The notes: generated from the letters alone by a model not told the origin. Counted from the first letter of the stretch, positions 25,492 through 36,585 are shown. The stretch: 64,000 nucleotides of DNA from Mesorhizobium sp. L-2-11 (GCF_016756595.1 NZ_AP023257.1:1386001-1450000), one strand, 5' to 3'. A program made the numbers and translations.

Positions 25492-26049
25492 GTGACGGTT
25501 GCCGTATCTCCGGATGGGCTTCCAGCACTGGTGCTGAATGCGGATTACCGTCCGCTCAGCTATTACCCCCTGTCGCTCTGGTCGTGGCAGGACGCCATCA
25601 AGGCGGTGTTCCTCGAGCGGGTCAACATCGTCGCCGAATACGAGCACGCGGTGTCGTCGCCGACCTTCTCGATGAAACTGCCGAGCGTCGTCAGCCTGAA
25701 AGCCTATGTGAAGCCATCGCGGCATCCGGCCTTCACCCGCTTCAACGTCTTCCTGCGCGACCGTTTCCAGTGCCAGTATTGCGGCACGCCGGAGGATCTG
25801 ACCTTCGACCATGTCGTTCCCCGCCATCGCGGCGGCGCAACGACTTGGGAGAATGTCGTCGCCGCCTGCTCGCCCTGCAATCTGAGGAAGGGCGGCATGA
25901 TGCCGGCGCATGCCAAGATGTGGCCGCTGCAGAAACCTTTTCAGCCGACGGTGCACGATTTGCACAACAATGGCCGTCTGTTCCCGCCCAACCATCTGCA
26001 TGAAAGCTGGATGGATTATCTCTACTGGGATGTCGAACTGGAGCCTTGA
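25492..26049 (+). CDS. HNH endonuclease family protein
   Basis: The 185-residue protein has a C-terminal HNH module: FQCQYCG (about 95-101), LTFDHVVPRHRGG (about 106-118) with the metal-binding DH, and NVVAACSPCNLRKG (about 123-136). The two CxxC pairs form a zinc knuckle around the nuclease fold. The N-terminal part (LVLNADYRPLSYYPLSLWSWQDAIKAV) is the widespread 'restriction endonuclease-like' HNH family found as a conserved single gene in alphaproteobacteria. The GTG start at 25492 follows an excellent AAGGAGGT at 25478-25485. Its cellular role is not established. Confidence 0.9.
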   Translation: MTVAVSPDGLPALVLNADYRPLSYYPLSLWSWQDAIKAVFLERVNIVAEYEHAVSSPTFSMKLPSVVSLKAYVKPSRHPAFTRFNVFLRDRFQCQYCGTPEDLTFDHVVPRHRGGATTWENVVAACSPCNLRKGGMMPAHAKMWPLQKPFQPTVHDLHNNGRLFPPNHLHESWMDYLYWDVELEP

Positions 26050-26117
26050 GATCATCCGATAATTCGGGAGGCTGGCCGTCTGAAGCGATTGTCTGCGCTT
26101 CCGATGCTCACGGACCA

Positions 26118-26221
26118 GCGCATGACCCCGGAAACCGATTTCGGTTTCCGGAAAGGATCATGCGCAAATGCAAAGTGTTAGAGCGTCCTTTGCGCGTCCA
26201 ACTGGACACGCAGCGCTCTAA
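26118..26221. repeat. Composite palindromic repeat (GCGCATGA and family C elements)
   Basis: Two palindromes lie in tandem. The first, about 26118-26165, has GCGCATGA at one end and TCATGCGC at the other around CCGGAAACCGATTTCGG. The second, 26178-26221, has TTAGAGCG paired with CGCTCTAA around GTCC...GGAC. Family C copies recur at 49456-49496 and 58856-58895. The gap between the HNH gene and dsbB (26050-26302) holds this and no gene. Confidence 0.75.
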
Positions 26222-26302
26222 TGTCCGCTGCGCTTCGGTTCTCGACAATCACTCCATACGACTCAGCCTGCCGAATTCTTGGATGATCTCGCGCCGCACA
26301 GA

Positions 26303-26821
26303 TTAACCCCGGGCCAAGGCGCCGCGGAAGGCGATGACGGCCAGGACCAAACTGGCGATGGCGTTCCAGCCGGCCAGCGACAGGCCGAGGATGCGTACAG
26401 CCGCCTTGTCGCAGGAGGGCGGGACGAACCTGTCGAGCGCATCGAGCACGCCCTTGCCGCCGGTATCGACCGGTCCGGCAGCCGCTGCACAGTCGGTCGG
26501 CCCCGGCCACCATGCCCATTCGACGCCGGAGTGATAGACGCCGAGATAGACGCCGTAGACCATCAGCAGGCCGCCGACGGCCAGCAGTCCGCGTGTCAGC
26601 CATGCGGGGGCGCGCAACGTCGACGCGGCCGCCGCCAGCAGCATCAGCGGCACGCCGATGTAATAGGGGGTGCGTTGCTCCAGGCAGAGCTTGCAGGGGA
26701 TGTAGCCGCCGAGATGCTGGAAGGCCAGCGCCGAACCGACGGTGGCGGCCATGGCGGCGGCGAGGAACAACGCCGTCCGCATGCGCTGGCGTCCAGTGTC
26801 GGCATTCACGGTCGCTGTCAT
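26303..26821 (-). CDS. dsbB: Disulfide bond formation protein B family
   Basis: The 172-residue inner-membrane protein reoxidises periplasmic thiol oxidases and passes electrons to quinone. Both redox-active cysteine pairs expected for DsbB are visible: YIPCKLCLEQR in the first periplasmic loop (about residue 43) and the pair Cys in GPTDC and Cys in PPSCDKA in the second loop (about 111 and 137). Four membrane helices surround them. No dsbA lies nearby. I use the ATG at 26821; an upstream ATG at 26851 would begin inside a dispersed repeat. The 3' end is in normal sequence. Confidence 0.88.
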   Translation of the reverse strand: MTATVNADTGRQRMRTALFLAAAMAATVGSALAFQHLGGYIPCKLCLEQRTPYYIGVPLMLLAAAASTLRAPAWLTRGLLAVGGLLMVYGVYLGVYHSGVEWAWWPGPTDCAAAAGPVDTGGKGVLDALDRFVPPSCDKAAVRILGLSLAGWNAIASLVLAVIAFRGALARG

Positions 26822-26845
26822 CGATCTGCCGTTCGCCTTCTTGTT

Positions 26846-26968
26846 GAGCATGATGTTTCCGAAAACCGGTTCCTACTTTTCGGGATCATGCTTCTTGTTG
26901 AGCATGATCTTCTCCGAAAACCGGTCCCGACTTTTTGCTACGCTGACCTTCGGTTCGGGATCATGCTC
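26846..26968. repeat. Two tandem copies of palindromic repeat family A
   Basis: Copies at 26846-26892 (short) and 26900-26968 (full) each run from AGCATGAT to GATCATGCT and contain CCGAAAACCGGT. The full copy also has the CTGACCTTCGGTTCGG segment seen at 22159-22226. The second copy reaches the last base of the DedA-like stop codon. They fill the gap between dsbB and the DedA-like gene. Confidence 0.8.
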
Positions 26969-27555
26969 TAAAACGCGTATTTGACGACGATATAGAGCGA
27001 AATCAGGGCAGCGGCGCCAGCGCCGGCGATCAGCCCGAGGCGCTTTTCGATGAACTCGCGGATCGGTTCGCCATAGCGGCGCAGCAGCCAGGCAAGGAAC
27101 AGGAAGCGGGCGCCGCGCGCCACGATCGCCAGCACGATGAACAGGAGCAAAGGCGTGCCGATGACGCCGGACAGGATCGTCACCACCTTGATCGGCGGTA
27201 GATGGGCGAGGCCGGAGGTGATCAGCATCAGGACGATAAATCCGGTGCCCGCCGAGACGCGCAGTGTCTCGAAGTCGTCGTACTTGCCGTAGAATTCAAG
27301 GATCGGCCGCGCCACCGTGTCATAGGCGTAGTGGCCGATGTACCAGCCGGCTATGCCACCCAGAACGGAGGCCAGCGTGGCGACCAGCGCGTAGCGATAG
27401 GCGCGATCCGGCCGCGACAGCGCCATCGGCAGATAGAGCACGTCGGCCGGCACCAGGAACACCGAACTTTCGACGAAAGCGATGAAGGCCAGCCACCATT
27501 CGGCGGATTTCTTCGCCGCCAGCGACAAGGTCCAGTCGTAAAGTCCGCGAAGCAT
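26968..27555 (-). CDS. DedA/YqaA-family membrane protein
   Basis: The 195-residue protein has four to five hydrophobic segments and the family pattern FVESSVFLVPADVLYLPMALSRP (about 27-49) and GGIAGWYIGHYAYDTVARP (about 66-84). The E-x-x-x-x-x-P-x-D segment is typical of the DedA/SNARE-associated superfamily, members of which act in lipid scrambling and membrane homeostasis. The short YqaA branch is less well characterised. The ATG at 27555 gives MLRGLYDWTLSLA; a longer frame exists to 27606. Its stop codon abuts a palindromic repeat. The 285-bp gap to the tRNA holds no gene. Confidence 0.85.
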   Translation of the reverse strand: MLRGLYDWTLSLAAKKSAEWWLAFIAFVESSVFLVPADVLYLPMALSRPDRAYRYALVATLASVLGGIAGWYIGHYAYDTVARPILEFYGKYDDFETLRVSAGTGFIVLMLITSGLAHLPPIKVVTILSGVIGTPLLLFIVLAIVARGARFLFLAWLLRRYGEPIREFIEKRLGLIAGAGAAALISLYIVVKYAF

Positions 27556-27840
27556 CGGCACTCCTGATGCACGTCGCCCAAAAAGCACAGCGCTTTGGGA
27601 CAACAATGCATAAAAACCAAGACCAAAAGCGCGCCAGATCGATCTCTCCAGACGCGACGCGCTTCAATGCGCTGCCTGTCTAGAAAGATTTTTCGCGCCG
27701 CACAATGGCCGTAGCTTCACGACATCGAAAGGCCGCGGCCGAACGAAGGCCACATGCCGGAATTGGCCACCCCGAATTGGCCAGTTGACGAACCGGCCTC
27801 CAACCGTATAGTCCGCGCCCATCCAGGCCGCCCGGCCTGA

Positions 27841-27925
27841 GCCCCTATGGCGGAATTGGTAGACGCGCTCGACTCAAAATCGAGTTCCGCAAGGAGTGCT
27901 GGTTCGATCCCGGCTAGGGGCACCA
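27841..27925 (+). tRNA. tRNA-Leu (CAA anticodon)
   Basis: GCCCCTA (27841-27847) pairs with TAGGGGC (27915-27921), giving the acceptor stem, followed by A and an encoded CCA. The anticodon arm CTCGA-CTCAAAA-TCGAG gives anticodon CAA, reading UUG leucine codons. GGTTCGATCCC is the T-arm, and a long variable arm (class II) precedes it, as expected for leucine. No integrase or repeated tRNA 3' end lies nearby. Confidence 0.95.
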
Positions 27926-28037
27926 TTTTCCACCCGAGACACATTGAGAGCTCGGTGGGACGTTATCCCGGGCGCACCTGGGATAACCCAATTGAAGGTC
28001 CAGGCCAGTTCTTCGCCCTCCTTAGCCTAATTCGCCA

Positions 28038-28646
28038 TTACATCGGCCCCGGCACCATCTTGGTCGGCTGCTCTGGCATTGGAAACGCGTAATTGTCGCA
28101 TTTCACGTCGGGGTTCGTCGGGCTGAACATTCCAAGCGGGTTGTCCTTGAACAGCCAAACGTGAAGATCGTAATGGTAGAACTCCACCGGGATAAGCGGA
28201 TAATGCCCCTCCATCGGCCCCTGGAATGTCTGTCCAAACAGTTTCGGCGGCTCCTTGGTGTCGGGCGTCAGCGGAACAAGCCATTCCACGGCCACCAGAC
28301 GCAAGCCGCCGTCGACCGGCTCATATATAAGGACATTGGGGCGCGTCGGATCTGGTGTCGGGCTGACGCTCGCGACGTTGACGAAATGAATGCCCATCGC
28401 GCCCTTAGGGTAATCCATAGCTCCAGCCACTTTTTCGCCGCTGTAATAAACGCATCCGACCGTCGACAGATAGAGGTCACGAATGGCGGCCTTGTAATCT
28501 TGGTACTTAGATAACGATTCTTTCAGGGTATCGATCTCGGCCTTGCCGGGCTCGGCGGCCTGACCTGCGGCCGCCGTCAGGCAGGCGCCGATGAGGGCAG
28601 TCAAAGCGAGAATACTGCGACGCCTGAAGTGAGTTGTTTTCGTCAT
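28038..28646 (-). CDS. Secreted conserved hypothetical protein
   Basis: The 202-residue product has a clear signal peptide (MTKTTHFRRRSILALTALIG..., cut near AAAGQAAE, residues 26-31), so it is exported. The mature part begins with a helical KAEIDTLKESLSKYQDYKAAIRDLY segment, followed by a domain rich in Tyr, Pro and Asp (CVYYSGEKVAGAMDYPKGAMG; VEFYHYDLHVWLFKDNPLGMFSPTNPDV). The latter reads like the C-terminal part of exported proteins of unknown function in soil bacteria. A GGGAGG site precedes the ATG at good spacing. I assign no function. Confidence 0.75.
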   Translation of the reverse strand: MTKTTHFRRRSILALTALIGACLTAAAGQAAEPGKAEIDTLKESLSKYQDYKAAIRDLYLSTVGCVYYSGEKVAGAMDYPKGAMGIHFVNVASVSPTPDPTRPNVLIYEPVDGGLRLVAVEWLVPLTPDTKEPPKLFGQTFQGPMEGHYPLIPVEFYHYDLHVWLFKDNPLGMFSPTNPDVKCDNYAFPMPEQPTKMVPGPM

Positions 28647-29101
28647 GCATTCCTCCCAGATTTTTGTTCTGGCCGTGCAAGGCGGCAATGATGCTGGTTG
28701 CGCGGCCGAGATTGTCGCCGATGCTAGTCCTTTCCGCTGGTTGGGAGAATTAATCCTGATGACCTAGGCCCCGAGCGGCCCCGGTCAGGGAAGAGCCCAA
28801 CCGGATCAGCTTCCCATTCAGCGTCGCATCATTTCGATCAGATGGATGAATTCACGATCTACTGCCCCCTAACAAACTCTTCATCCGGTTGCGCAGCAGG
28901 CGCGCCATGTTGCGGGTTTCGCGATAGAGATGAAGCTGCGACGCCGCCTGGCAGGCGAGGCGGCCGGCGTCCGGTCTCAGCGCCGGTACGACAACTCGTT
29001 CGGACGCATATTCGCCTTCGGCCAGAAACACATTCGTGTGTGTTCCCTCACCCAACCATCTTTCTGTTTGGACAATGCGACACATTCGCGTGACGCTACT
29101 T
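28647..29101. other. Gene-free region with a gene remnant
   Basis: The 455 bp between the secreted protein and the toxin gene contain a degraded 97-bp copy of the 3' end of the GNAT gene (listed separately) and otherwise no plausible frame. Confidence 0.6.
28878..28974 (-). pseudogene. Fragment duplicating the C-terminal end of the GNAT gene at 29672-30952
   Basis: These 97 bases match 29692-29788 in the same orientation with six differences (about 94 percent identity). Translated on the minus strand they give RLACQAASQLHLYRETRNMA and onward, against RLARQAASQLHLYSETRNMA in the intact gene. The match breaks off on both sides and there is no start codon, so this is a remnant rather than a gene. 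The toxin-antitoxin pair lies between the two copies. Confidence 0.85.
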
Positions 29102-29356
29102 TCAATAATGATAGCGGCACTGCGCAATGAGCAGGCTGTCCTCGGTGGCGCGGTAGACCAGGCGATGCTCCTGCGTGATGCGCCGCGACCACCAGCCCGA
29201 CAGAGGGCCGCGTAATGGCTCCGGCTTGCCGGTGCCGCTTAGCGGGGTGCGACTGCATTCCTTGATGAGTGTATTGATGCGCAAGAGCAGCTTCGGGTCG
29301 GTTGCTTGCCAGTGCAGATAATCCTCCCAGGCGCGCTCGTGGAAGACGAGCTTCAC
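29102..29356 (-). CDS. yoeB: YoeB-type mRNA interferase toxin
   Basis: The 84-residue protein has the full YoeB sequence pattern: MKLVFHERAWEDYLHWQATDP (N-terminus), LIKECSRTPLSGTGKPEPLRG (about 31-51), WWSRRITQEHRLVYRA (about 55-70) and the C-terminal catalytic CRYHY. Catalytic candidates Glu (KPEPL), Arg (EHRLVY) and the terminal His-Tyr are all present, so the toxin should be active. YoeB cleaves mRNA on the ribosome. Its ATG overlaps the antitoxin stop by four bases (ATGA), the standard coupling of yefM-yoeB. Confidence 0.94.
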   Translation of the reverse strand: MKLVFHERAWEDYLHWQATDPKLLLRINTLIKECSRTPLSGTGKPEPLRGPLSGWWSRRITQEHRLVYRATEDSLLIAQCRYHY

Positions 29357-29607
29357 TCGGCAAGCTCGTGCTCGCTGCCGCCGCCCTGGTCCAACTCCAC
29401 CGTCGCTTCGAGCAGCCGCGCGGCGTTGCCTGGGCTTCTCAGCAGATAGCGCGTCTCCTCGTAAGAGGCGAAGTCTTCGACCGACATCAGCACTGCCGCT
29501 GGCTTGCCGCGGTCGCGCGTGATGACAACCGGTTCATGGTCCGCGTTAACGCGGTCGATCATGGCGGCGAGATTGCGCCGCAGGTCACTGTAGGATGTGG
29601 TACGCAT
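29353..29607 (-). CDS. yefM: YefM-type antitoxin (Phd/YefM family)
   Basis: The 84-residue protein has the Phd/YefM DNA-binding N-terminus (MRTTSYSDLRRNLAAMIDRVNADHEPVVITRDRG, about 1-34, in one domain), then KPAAVLMSVEDFASYEETRYLLRSP and an acidic disordered tail that would cover YoeB. It neutralises the toxin and represses its own promoter. The ATG at 29607 is the natural start (an upstream frame adds nine residues across the operator). A palindromic operator lies immediately upstream at 29615-29634. Confidence 0.93.
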   Translation of the reverse strand: MRTTSYSDLRRNLAAMIDRVNADHEPVVITRDRGKPAAVLMSVEDFASYEETRYLLRSPGNAARLLEATVELDQGGGSEHELAE

Positions 29608-29614
29608 GGCGTGC

Positions 29615-29634
29615 TTGTACCTGATTGCGTACAA
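29615..29634. promoter_or_regulatory. Palindromic operator upstream of yefM-yoeB
   Basis: TTGTAC (29615-29620) and GTACAA (29629-29634) form a perfect six-base inverted repeat with an eight-base spacer, seven bases upstream of the antitoxin start. YefM-type repressors bind palindromes with a TGTACA-like core, so autoregulation is likely. Confidence 0.75.
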
Positions 29635-29671
29635 TATCGCAAGTTTCTTTGCGCCCAGAGTGTCCTTTGCC

Positions 29672-30952
29672 CTACCGCCGTCCCAGCAAGTTCTTCATCC
29701 GGTTGCGCAGAAGGCGCGCCATGTTGCGGGTTTCGCTGTAGAGGTGAAGCTGCGACGCCGCCTGGCGGGCGAGGCGGTCGGCGTCCGGCGTCAGGCCGAT
29801 CACCAGCGTGCCGATCGGCCGGCGCTCCATCCATAGCCGGCTCATCACCGGATGGTCGGGCACGGCGCAGGAATCGGTCATCATGATGTTGGGATCGTCG
29901 AGATGTTGCCTGGTCACCTCGATCATCAGCAGCGTGCCCGGCGAATAGGCGGCGAGCGTCTCGTCATAGGCCGTCTTCCAGGTGTAGGCGACGCCGGCCT
30001 CGACGAAGACGATCAGGCTGGCGATGGTGCGGTCATCGAGCGTCAGTGAATGGATGCGGCACAGATCCCGTTCGGCCAACCGGTGCACGGCCTCGCGGGC
30101 AAAGGCGGCGCGGTAGCGGTCGATGGCCATGGCGGTGCGCTCGCGGCCTTTCCAGCCGGCGGCCTCGAGCGTCAAAAAACGCTCGATGGCATGGCGGATG
30201 TTTTCCGGTCCGCGCGCCACCTGATGCTCCAGCCTACCGAGGTCGGCGAGGCGGCGCTTCAGGCGGCGGAACTCGCGATAATGGTGCGAGCGCAGCGAGG
30301 CCTTTAGATACTCATTGCCGTCGATCTCGCTTTCGAGCATCGGGCGTTCGGCCTTGCCGGTGATGACCAGCGTCAGCCCACGCGTCTCGGCGACGGTGGC
30401 CAGCAGGCTGGCCACCGGGCCGTCGAGCCGGATGTCGGGAAGCACGAGGACTTTCGGCAGCTTGAGATGCGGCCGTGACAGCATGGCGAAAAAATCCTCG
30501 ATGACGCCGACGGGATCGTCGCGGTCGACCAGCGGCGTGCCGATCGGCCCGAACGGACTCGACCATGTGCGCATCACCCGCACCCCGAGCGGCACCGCCG
30601 GCCGCTCCACCGAGAACGGTACCAGCAGGCGCAGCCGATTGCGGTATTCGTTGCCGTCGCGGATGACCGCCAGCCGCACCTCGCGGTCTTCCAGCCGTGG
30701 CATGGCGGGCGCCAGGAAGCGTGGGTTGAAGAACACGTTGGGCTCGATCGTGCGGGTGCAGAGATAGTCCAGTTCCTCGACCAGGTCGAAGCCGGCGGAG
30801 GCGGCGTAAATAGCCAGCTTACGCTGGGGCCGGTGGTTGGCCAACAATTCGATTTGGGCGGGATCGGCTTCGCGGGCGAGCCCGGCGAGGCCGGACACCA
30901 TGGCGCCGGCCGGGCCGCCGCTGGTTTCCTCGAGCAACGGGATGGCAGCCAT
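29672..30952 (-). CDS. GNAT-family acyltransferase (BioF2/CelD-like, COG5653)
   Basis: The 426-residue protein resembles the CelD/BioF2-like GNAT family often encoded with cell-surface polysaccharide genes. The C-terminal half (about 230-400) carries the acetyltransferase domain: SHHYREFRRLKRRLADLG (about 232-249), FLTLEAAGWKGRERTAM (near 265), and DDRTIASLIVFVEAGVAYTWKTAYDETLAAYSPGTLLMIE (near 330-370), the last being the typical GNAT acyl-CoA end. Its ATG overlaps the flippase stop by one base (TGATG), so the two are translated in tandem. The target of acylation is unknown; a glycan or lipid substrate is the context-based guess. A fragment of its 3' end is duplicated upstream at 28878-28974. 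Confidence 0.82.
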   Translation of the reverse strand: MAAIPLLEETSGGPAGAMVSGLAGLAREADPAQIELLANHRPQRKLAIYAASAGFDLVEELDYLCTRTIEPNVFFNPRFLAPAMPRLEDREVRLAVIRDGNEYRNRLRLLVPFSVERPAVPLGVRVMRTWSSPFGPIGTPLVDRDDPVGVIEDFFAMLSRPHLKLPKVLVLPDIRLDGPVASLLATVAETRGLTLVITGKAERPMLESEIDGNEYLKASLRSHHYREFRRLKRRLADLGRLEHQVARGPENIRHAIERFLTLEAAGWKGRERTAMAIDRYRAAFAREAVHRLAERDLCRIHSLTLDDRTIASLIVFVEAGVAYTWKTAYDETLAAYSPGTLLMIEVTRQHLDDPNIMMTDSCAVPDHPVMSRLWMERRPIGTLVIGLTPDADRLARQAASQLHLYSETRNMARLLRNRMKNLLGRR

Positions 30953-32361
30953 CACGCGGCTCCTTTGGCGGCTGCGAAAATGACCATGACGATGCCGAGC
31001 CTGCGCCAGACCGTGAAGGCCAGCGCGCCGGCCTCGAAGATCATCGCGAAGGCGGTGGCCATCGCCGCGCCCCACAGGCCGAAAAGCGGGATCAGCACCA
31101 GATTGAGGCCGATGTTGAAGGCCAGCGTTATGGCGTAGACGGCGGCGCAGATGTTCTGGTTGCCGCTCATGGTGAGCAGGCTTTCGCAGGGGCCGACGGC
31201 GGCGCGGGCGACGACGCCGAAGACCAGCAGGAACAACAGCGGGTAGCCGGCAACGAATTCAGGCCCGAACAAGCTCAGCATCGGCTCGCCCAGCACCAGC
31301 ACCAGCAGCGCCATCAACAGCGATGGCCAGAACGTCCACGACACGGTTTCGCGGGCGAAGGCGGCGAGCTTTTCGGGCTCGCCATGGGTGAATTGCGCGT
31401 AGCGCTGGGCAACGCCTGCCTTGACCGCGAAATAGACGAAATGCACCAGCGCCAGCGTCTTGACCGTGGCGAAATAGACGGCGACGTCGTTGGGATTCAT
31501 ATAGGCGCCGACCATCAGCACGTCGGCATTGGTGAGCAGGAAGAAGAAGCCTTCGACCAAGAAGATCGGCAGCGACACGAAGAACCATTGCGCGAAATGC
31601 AGCTTCCTCGGCCCGGCCGAAATATTCCTGTTCATCCGCGCGGTGATGCCGATGAGCTGGCCGAGCGTGGTGGCATAGGCGGCGGCGATCGAGGCGAAGA
31701 TCGCCGTCCTGGCATCGGGCGCAAAGCCGACCAGAAGCATCAGCGCCATCAGCGCCAGGATCAGCACCGGCCGCACCAGATAAGTCGGCGCCAGCGCAAA
31801 CAGCGCCCACGAGTTGGCCCGCGCCAGCCCCTGCAGCAGATCGGACATGGCGATCATCGGCATGCAGATGAGGCCGAGAATGAACGGCACGACATAGTAG
31901 TATTCAATAAACGGCGACAGCAGCCAGACGCCGAGCGCGCCCAGCCCGGCGATCGCGGTCGAGGCGACCAGCACGAACAGGCGGCTGGTCAGCACGATGC
32001 CGCGCAGTTCGGCCAGCATGTTGCGCTCGCGATATTCGGGAATGAAGCGGATGACCGAGGTGTGGAAGCCGAGGCAGGCGAGATTGCCGACGATGACCAT
32101 CGTCACCCAGACAAGGACAAAAATGCCGTATTCGAACGAGCCCATCCAGCGCGCCATCAGTACCTGGCTGACGAAGGCGATGACGGCGCTGACGATGCGG
32201 ATGGAAAAGGCGATCAGCGACATGCGGCTGGCTTCGCCGCGCTCGTCGGCGGTGAACAGCACAGCATCGATGCGGCCAAGCAGCGGCTTTGCGCGCAGCG
32301 CAAGGCGCTGCGGCAGAAACCGCCCGGCTGTCGTCGCCGCGGAAAAGCGCACCCTGATCAC
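30952..32361 (-). CDS. Polysaccharide-biosynthesis flippase (Wzx-like, MATE/MOP superfamily)
   Basis: The 469-residue inner-membrane protein has 12-14 hydrophobic helices in the MOP-superfamily pattern (SLIAFSIRIVSAVIAFVSQVLMARWMGSFEYG near the N-terminus, later repeats of WFFVSLPIFLVEGFFFLLTNADVLMVGAY). Wzx-like proteins flip lipid-linked glycan units across the membrane. The neighbouring GNAT gene, overlapping its stop, probably modifies the same glycan. No other polysaccharide genes lie in the window. The start is uncertain: GTG 32361 is adjacent to GGAG, and GTG 32352 is better spaced. Confidence 0.85.
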   Translation of the reverse strand: MIRVRFSAATTAGRFLPQRLALRAKPLLGRIDAVLFTADERGEASRMSLIAFSIRIVSAVIAFVSQVLMARWMGSFEYGIFVLVWVTMVIVGNLACLGFHTSVIRFIPEYRERNMLAELRGIVLTSRLFVLVASTAIAGLGALGVWLLSPFIEYYYVVPFILGLICMPMIAMSDLLQGLARANSWALFALAPTYLVRPVLILALMALMLLVGFAPDARTAIFASIAAAYATTLGQLIGITARMNRNISAGPRKLHFAQWFFVSLPIFLVEGFFFLLTNADVLMVGAYMNPNDVAVYFATVKTLALVHFVYFAVKAGVAQRYAQFTHGEPEKLAAFARETVSWTFWPSLLMALLVLVLGEPMLSLFGPEFVAGYPLLFLLVFGVVARAAVGPCESLLTMSGNQNICAAVYAITLAFNIGLNLVLIPLFGLWGAAMATAFAMIFEAGALAFTVWRRLGIVMVIFAAAKGAA

Positions 32362-32430
32362 ACTCCGTTTTCGGCCTCTTTTCGGATCTGGGTGTAGTCA
32401 AAACACATTAAGAAACGGTTGGGTGAGCTC

Positions 32431-32668
32431 CCTTCTCCCCGTTCACGGGGGGAAGGTGCCGGCAGGCGGATGAGCGGCGGCGCGAGCGGACGAAAGGTTG
32501 GCGCTATTTACACGCTTCCGCGAGATTCGAGCGGTCAGGCTGGCGGGACAGCGCCTCCTCTGGCCGCCTGATATCAACCCTCAGGTGGGGAGTTTGGCTA
32601 ATCGCCAACGCCGGCGCCGCCCCTCATCCGCCCTTCGGGCACCTTCTCCCCGTGAACGGGGAGAAGGA
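32431..32668. repeat. Two inverted copies of the CCTTCTCCCC palindromic repeat
   Basis: The left copy, about 32431-32475 (CCTTCTCCCCGTTCACGGGG... and GGCGGATGAG), is the approximate reverse complement of the right copy, about 32621-32668 (CTCATCCGCCCTTCGGGCAC... and CCGTGAACGGGGAGAAGG). Between them lie about 145 bp without a gene. A further copy, interrupted by the insertion sequence, lies at 36743-38077. Confidence 0.75.
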
Positions 32669-32673
32669 AGAGC

Positions 32674-35400
<2,727 letters not shown>

Positions 35401-35652
35401 TCAATGGTCCTTTCGATAGCATTCCAAGTCGTTGCGACGGGTGCCGGCCGGCACCTGTCAAATCCACGTGAAACGCGGACAAACGCAAAAAGCGCCCGGA
35501 AAACGGTTCTGGACGCAAAGTCGTTGGACAGATAAGAGGGGGCTCAATCGATGTCAACGGCGCGCTGGCCCTGACGACCGTGCCAAATTCCGCCACAATC
35601 CGGCTGGTCTGGAAGCCATCCCGCCCTAGTTATCCCCATTGGAGTTAATCGT

Positions 35653-36585
35653 ATGTCCTTATTGTTCCGCGGCGCGTCGCTCGCCAGCCTTGGCCTGGCA
35701 TTCGGGCTGACGGCGCTGTCGCTGTCGCCAGCGATGGCGCAGGACACTGCGCCCGCCCAACCAGCCCCGGCCCAACCGGGCGCCCCCGCCCAGCCGGCCG
35801 CGCCGGTCGATCCGAACGCCGTGGTCGCGACGATCAACGGCCAGACGCTGACCGAGGCAGATCTTGCGCTTGCCGAAGGCGAGCTGTCGCAGCAGTTTGC
35901 GCAGATGCCGCCCGAACAGCGCCGCGCCGCAGCCCTTTCGGCGGCGATCGAAATCAAGGTCATGGCCGCCCAGGCGGTCACCACCGGCCTCGACAAGGAT
36001 CCCGACTTCCAGCGCCGCATGGCCTTCCTGCAGCAGCGCGCCCTGCATGGCGAAATGGTCGAGAAGGATGTCGTCGACAAGATCACCGATGCCGAGGTTC
36101 GCGCCCGCTACGACCAGGAAATCGCCAACACGCCGCCGGCCAACGAGGTCCATGCCCGTCACATCCTGGTGAAGACGAAGGAAGAGGCCGACGCGATCAT
36201 CAAGCAGCTCGATGGCGGCGCCGATTTCCAGAAACTGGCCAACGAGCACACCAGCGATCCGAGCGGCAAGACCAGCGGCGGCGATCTCGGCTGGTTCGGA
36301 CCCGGCCAGATGGTGCCGGAATTCGACAAGGCGGTCTTCGCGCTGGCGGTCGGCAAATACACTGAGCAGCCGGTGCAGTCGCAGTTCGGCTGGCATGTCA
36401 TCCAGGTCGAGGACAAGCGCGCCAAGCAGCCGCCGGCCTTCGACCAGGTCAAGGACCAGGCCCGCCAGGCAGTGATCCGCGACAAATACATCGCGCTGGT
36501 CAAGTCACTGCGCGCCCAGGCCAAGGTCGAGATCCCGGACGAGAAGCTGAAGAAGACGGTCGACGCGCTGGAAAACACCAAGTAG
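35653..36585 (+). CDS. Periplasmic parvulin-type peptidyl-prolyl isomerase
   Basis: The 310-residue protein is exported (signal peptide to about residue 29, ...SLSPAMAQ) and then has a Pro/Ala/Gln-rich linker (about 31-52). A SurA-N-like helical part follows (about 55-145), then a parvulin domain with HARHILVKTKEEADAI (about 168-183), GGDLGWFGPGQMVPEFDKAVF and FGWHVIQVED. It isomerises prolyl bonds of exported proteins, PrsA-like. Its gene is divergent from secA, which fits a shared role in secretion. The ATG at 35653 has GGAG at 35641-35644 with spacing eight. Confidence 0.92.
   Translation: MSLLFRGASLASLGLAFGLTALSLSPAMAQDTAPAQPAPAQPGAPAQPAAPVDPNAVVATINGQTLTEADLALAEGELSQQFAQMPPEQRRAAALSAAIEIKVMAAQAVTTGLDKDPDFQRRMAFLQQRALHGEMVEKDVVDKITDAEVRARYDQEIANTPPANEVHARHILVKTKEEADAIIKQLDGGADFQKLANEHTSDPSGKTSGGDLGWFGPGQMVPEFDKAVFALAVGKYTEQPVQSQFGWHVIQVEDKRAKQPPAFDQVKDQARQAVIRDKYIALVKSLRAQAKVEIPDEKLKKTVDALENTK

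Noticed and set aside
27841..27925. tRNA-Leu as an attachment site for an integrative element
   Set aside because: No integrase gene and no repeated tRNA 3' end were found in the following kilobases.
28852..29127. Minus-strand frame beside the toxin gene as an intact gene
   Set aside because: Its recognisable part is only the C-terminal end of the GNAT protein; the front part is unrelated sequence, so it is a remnant.
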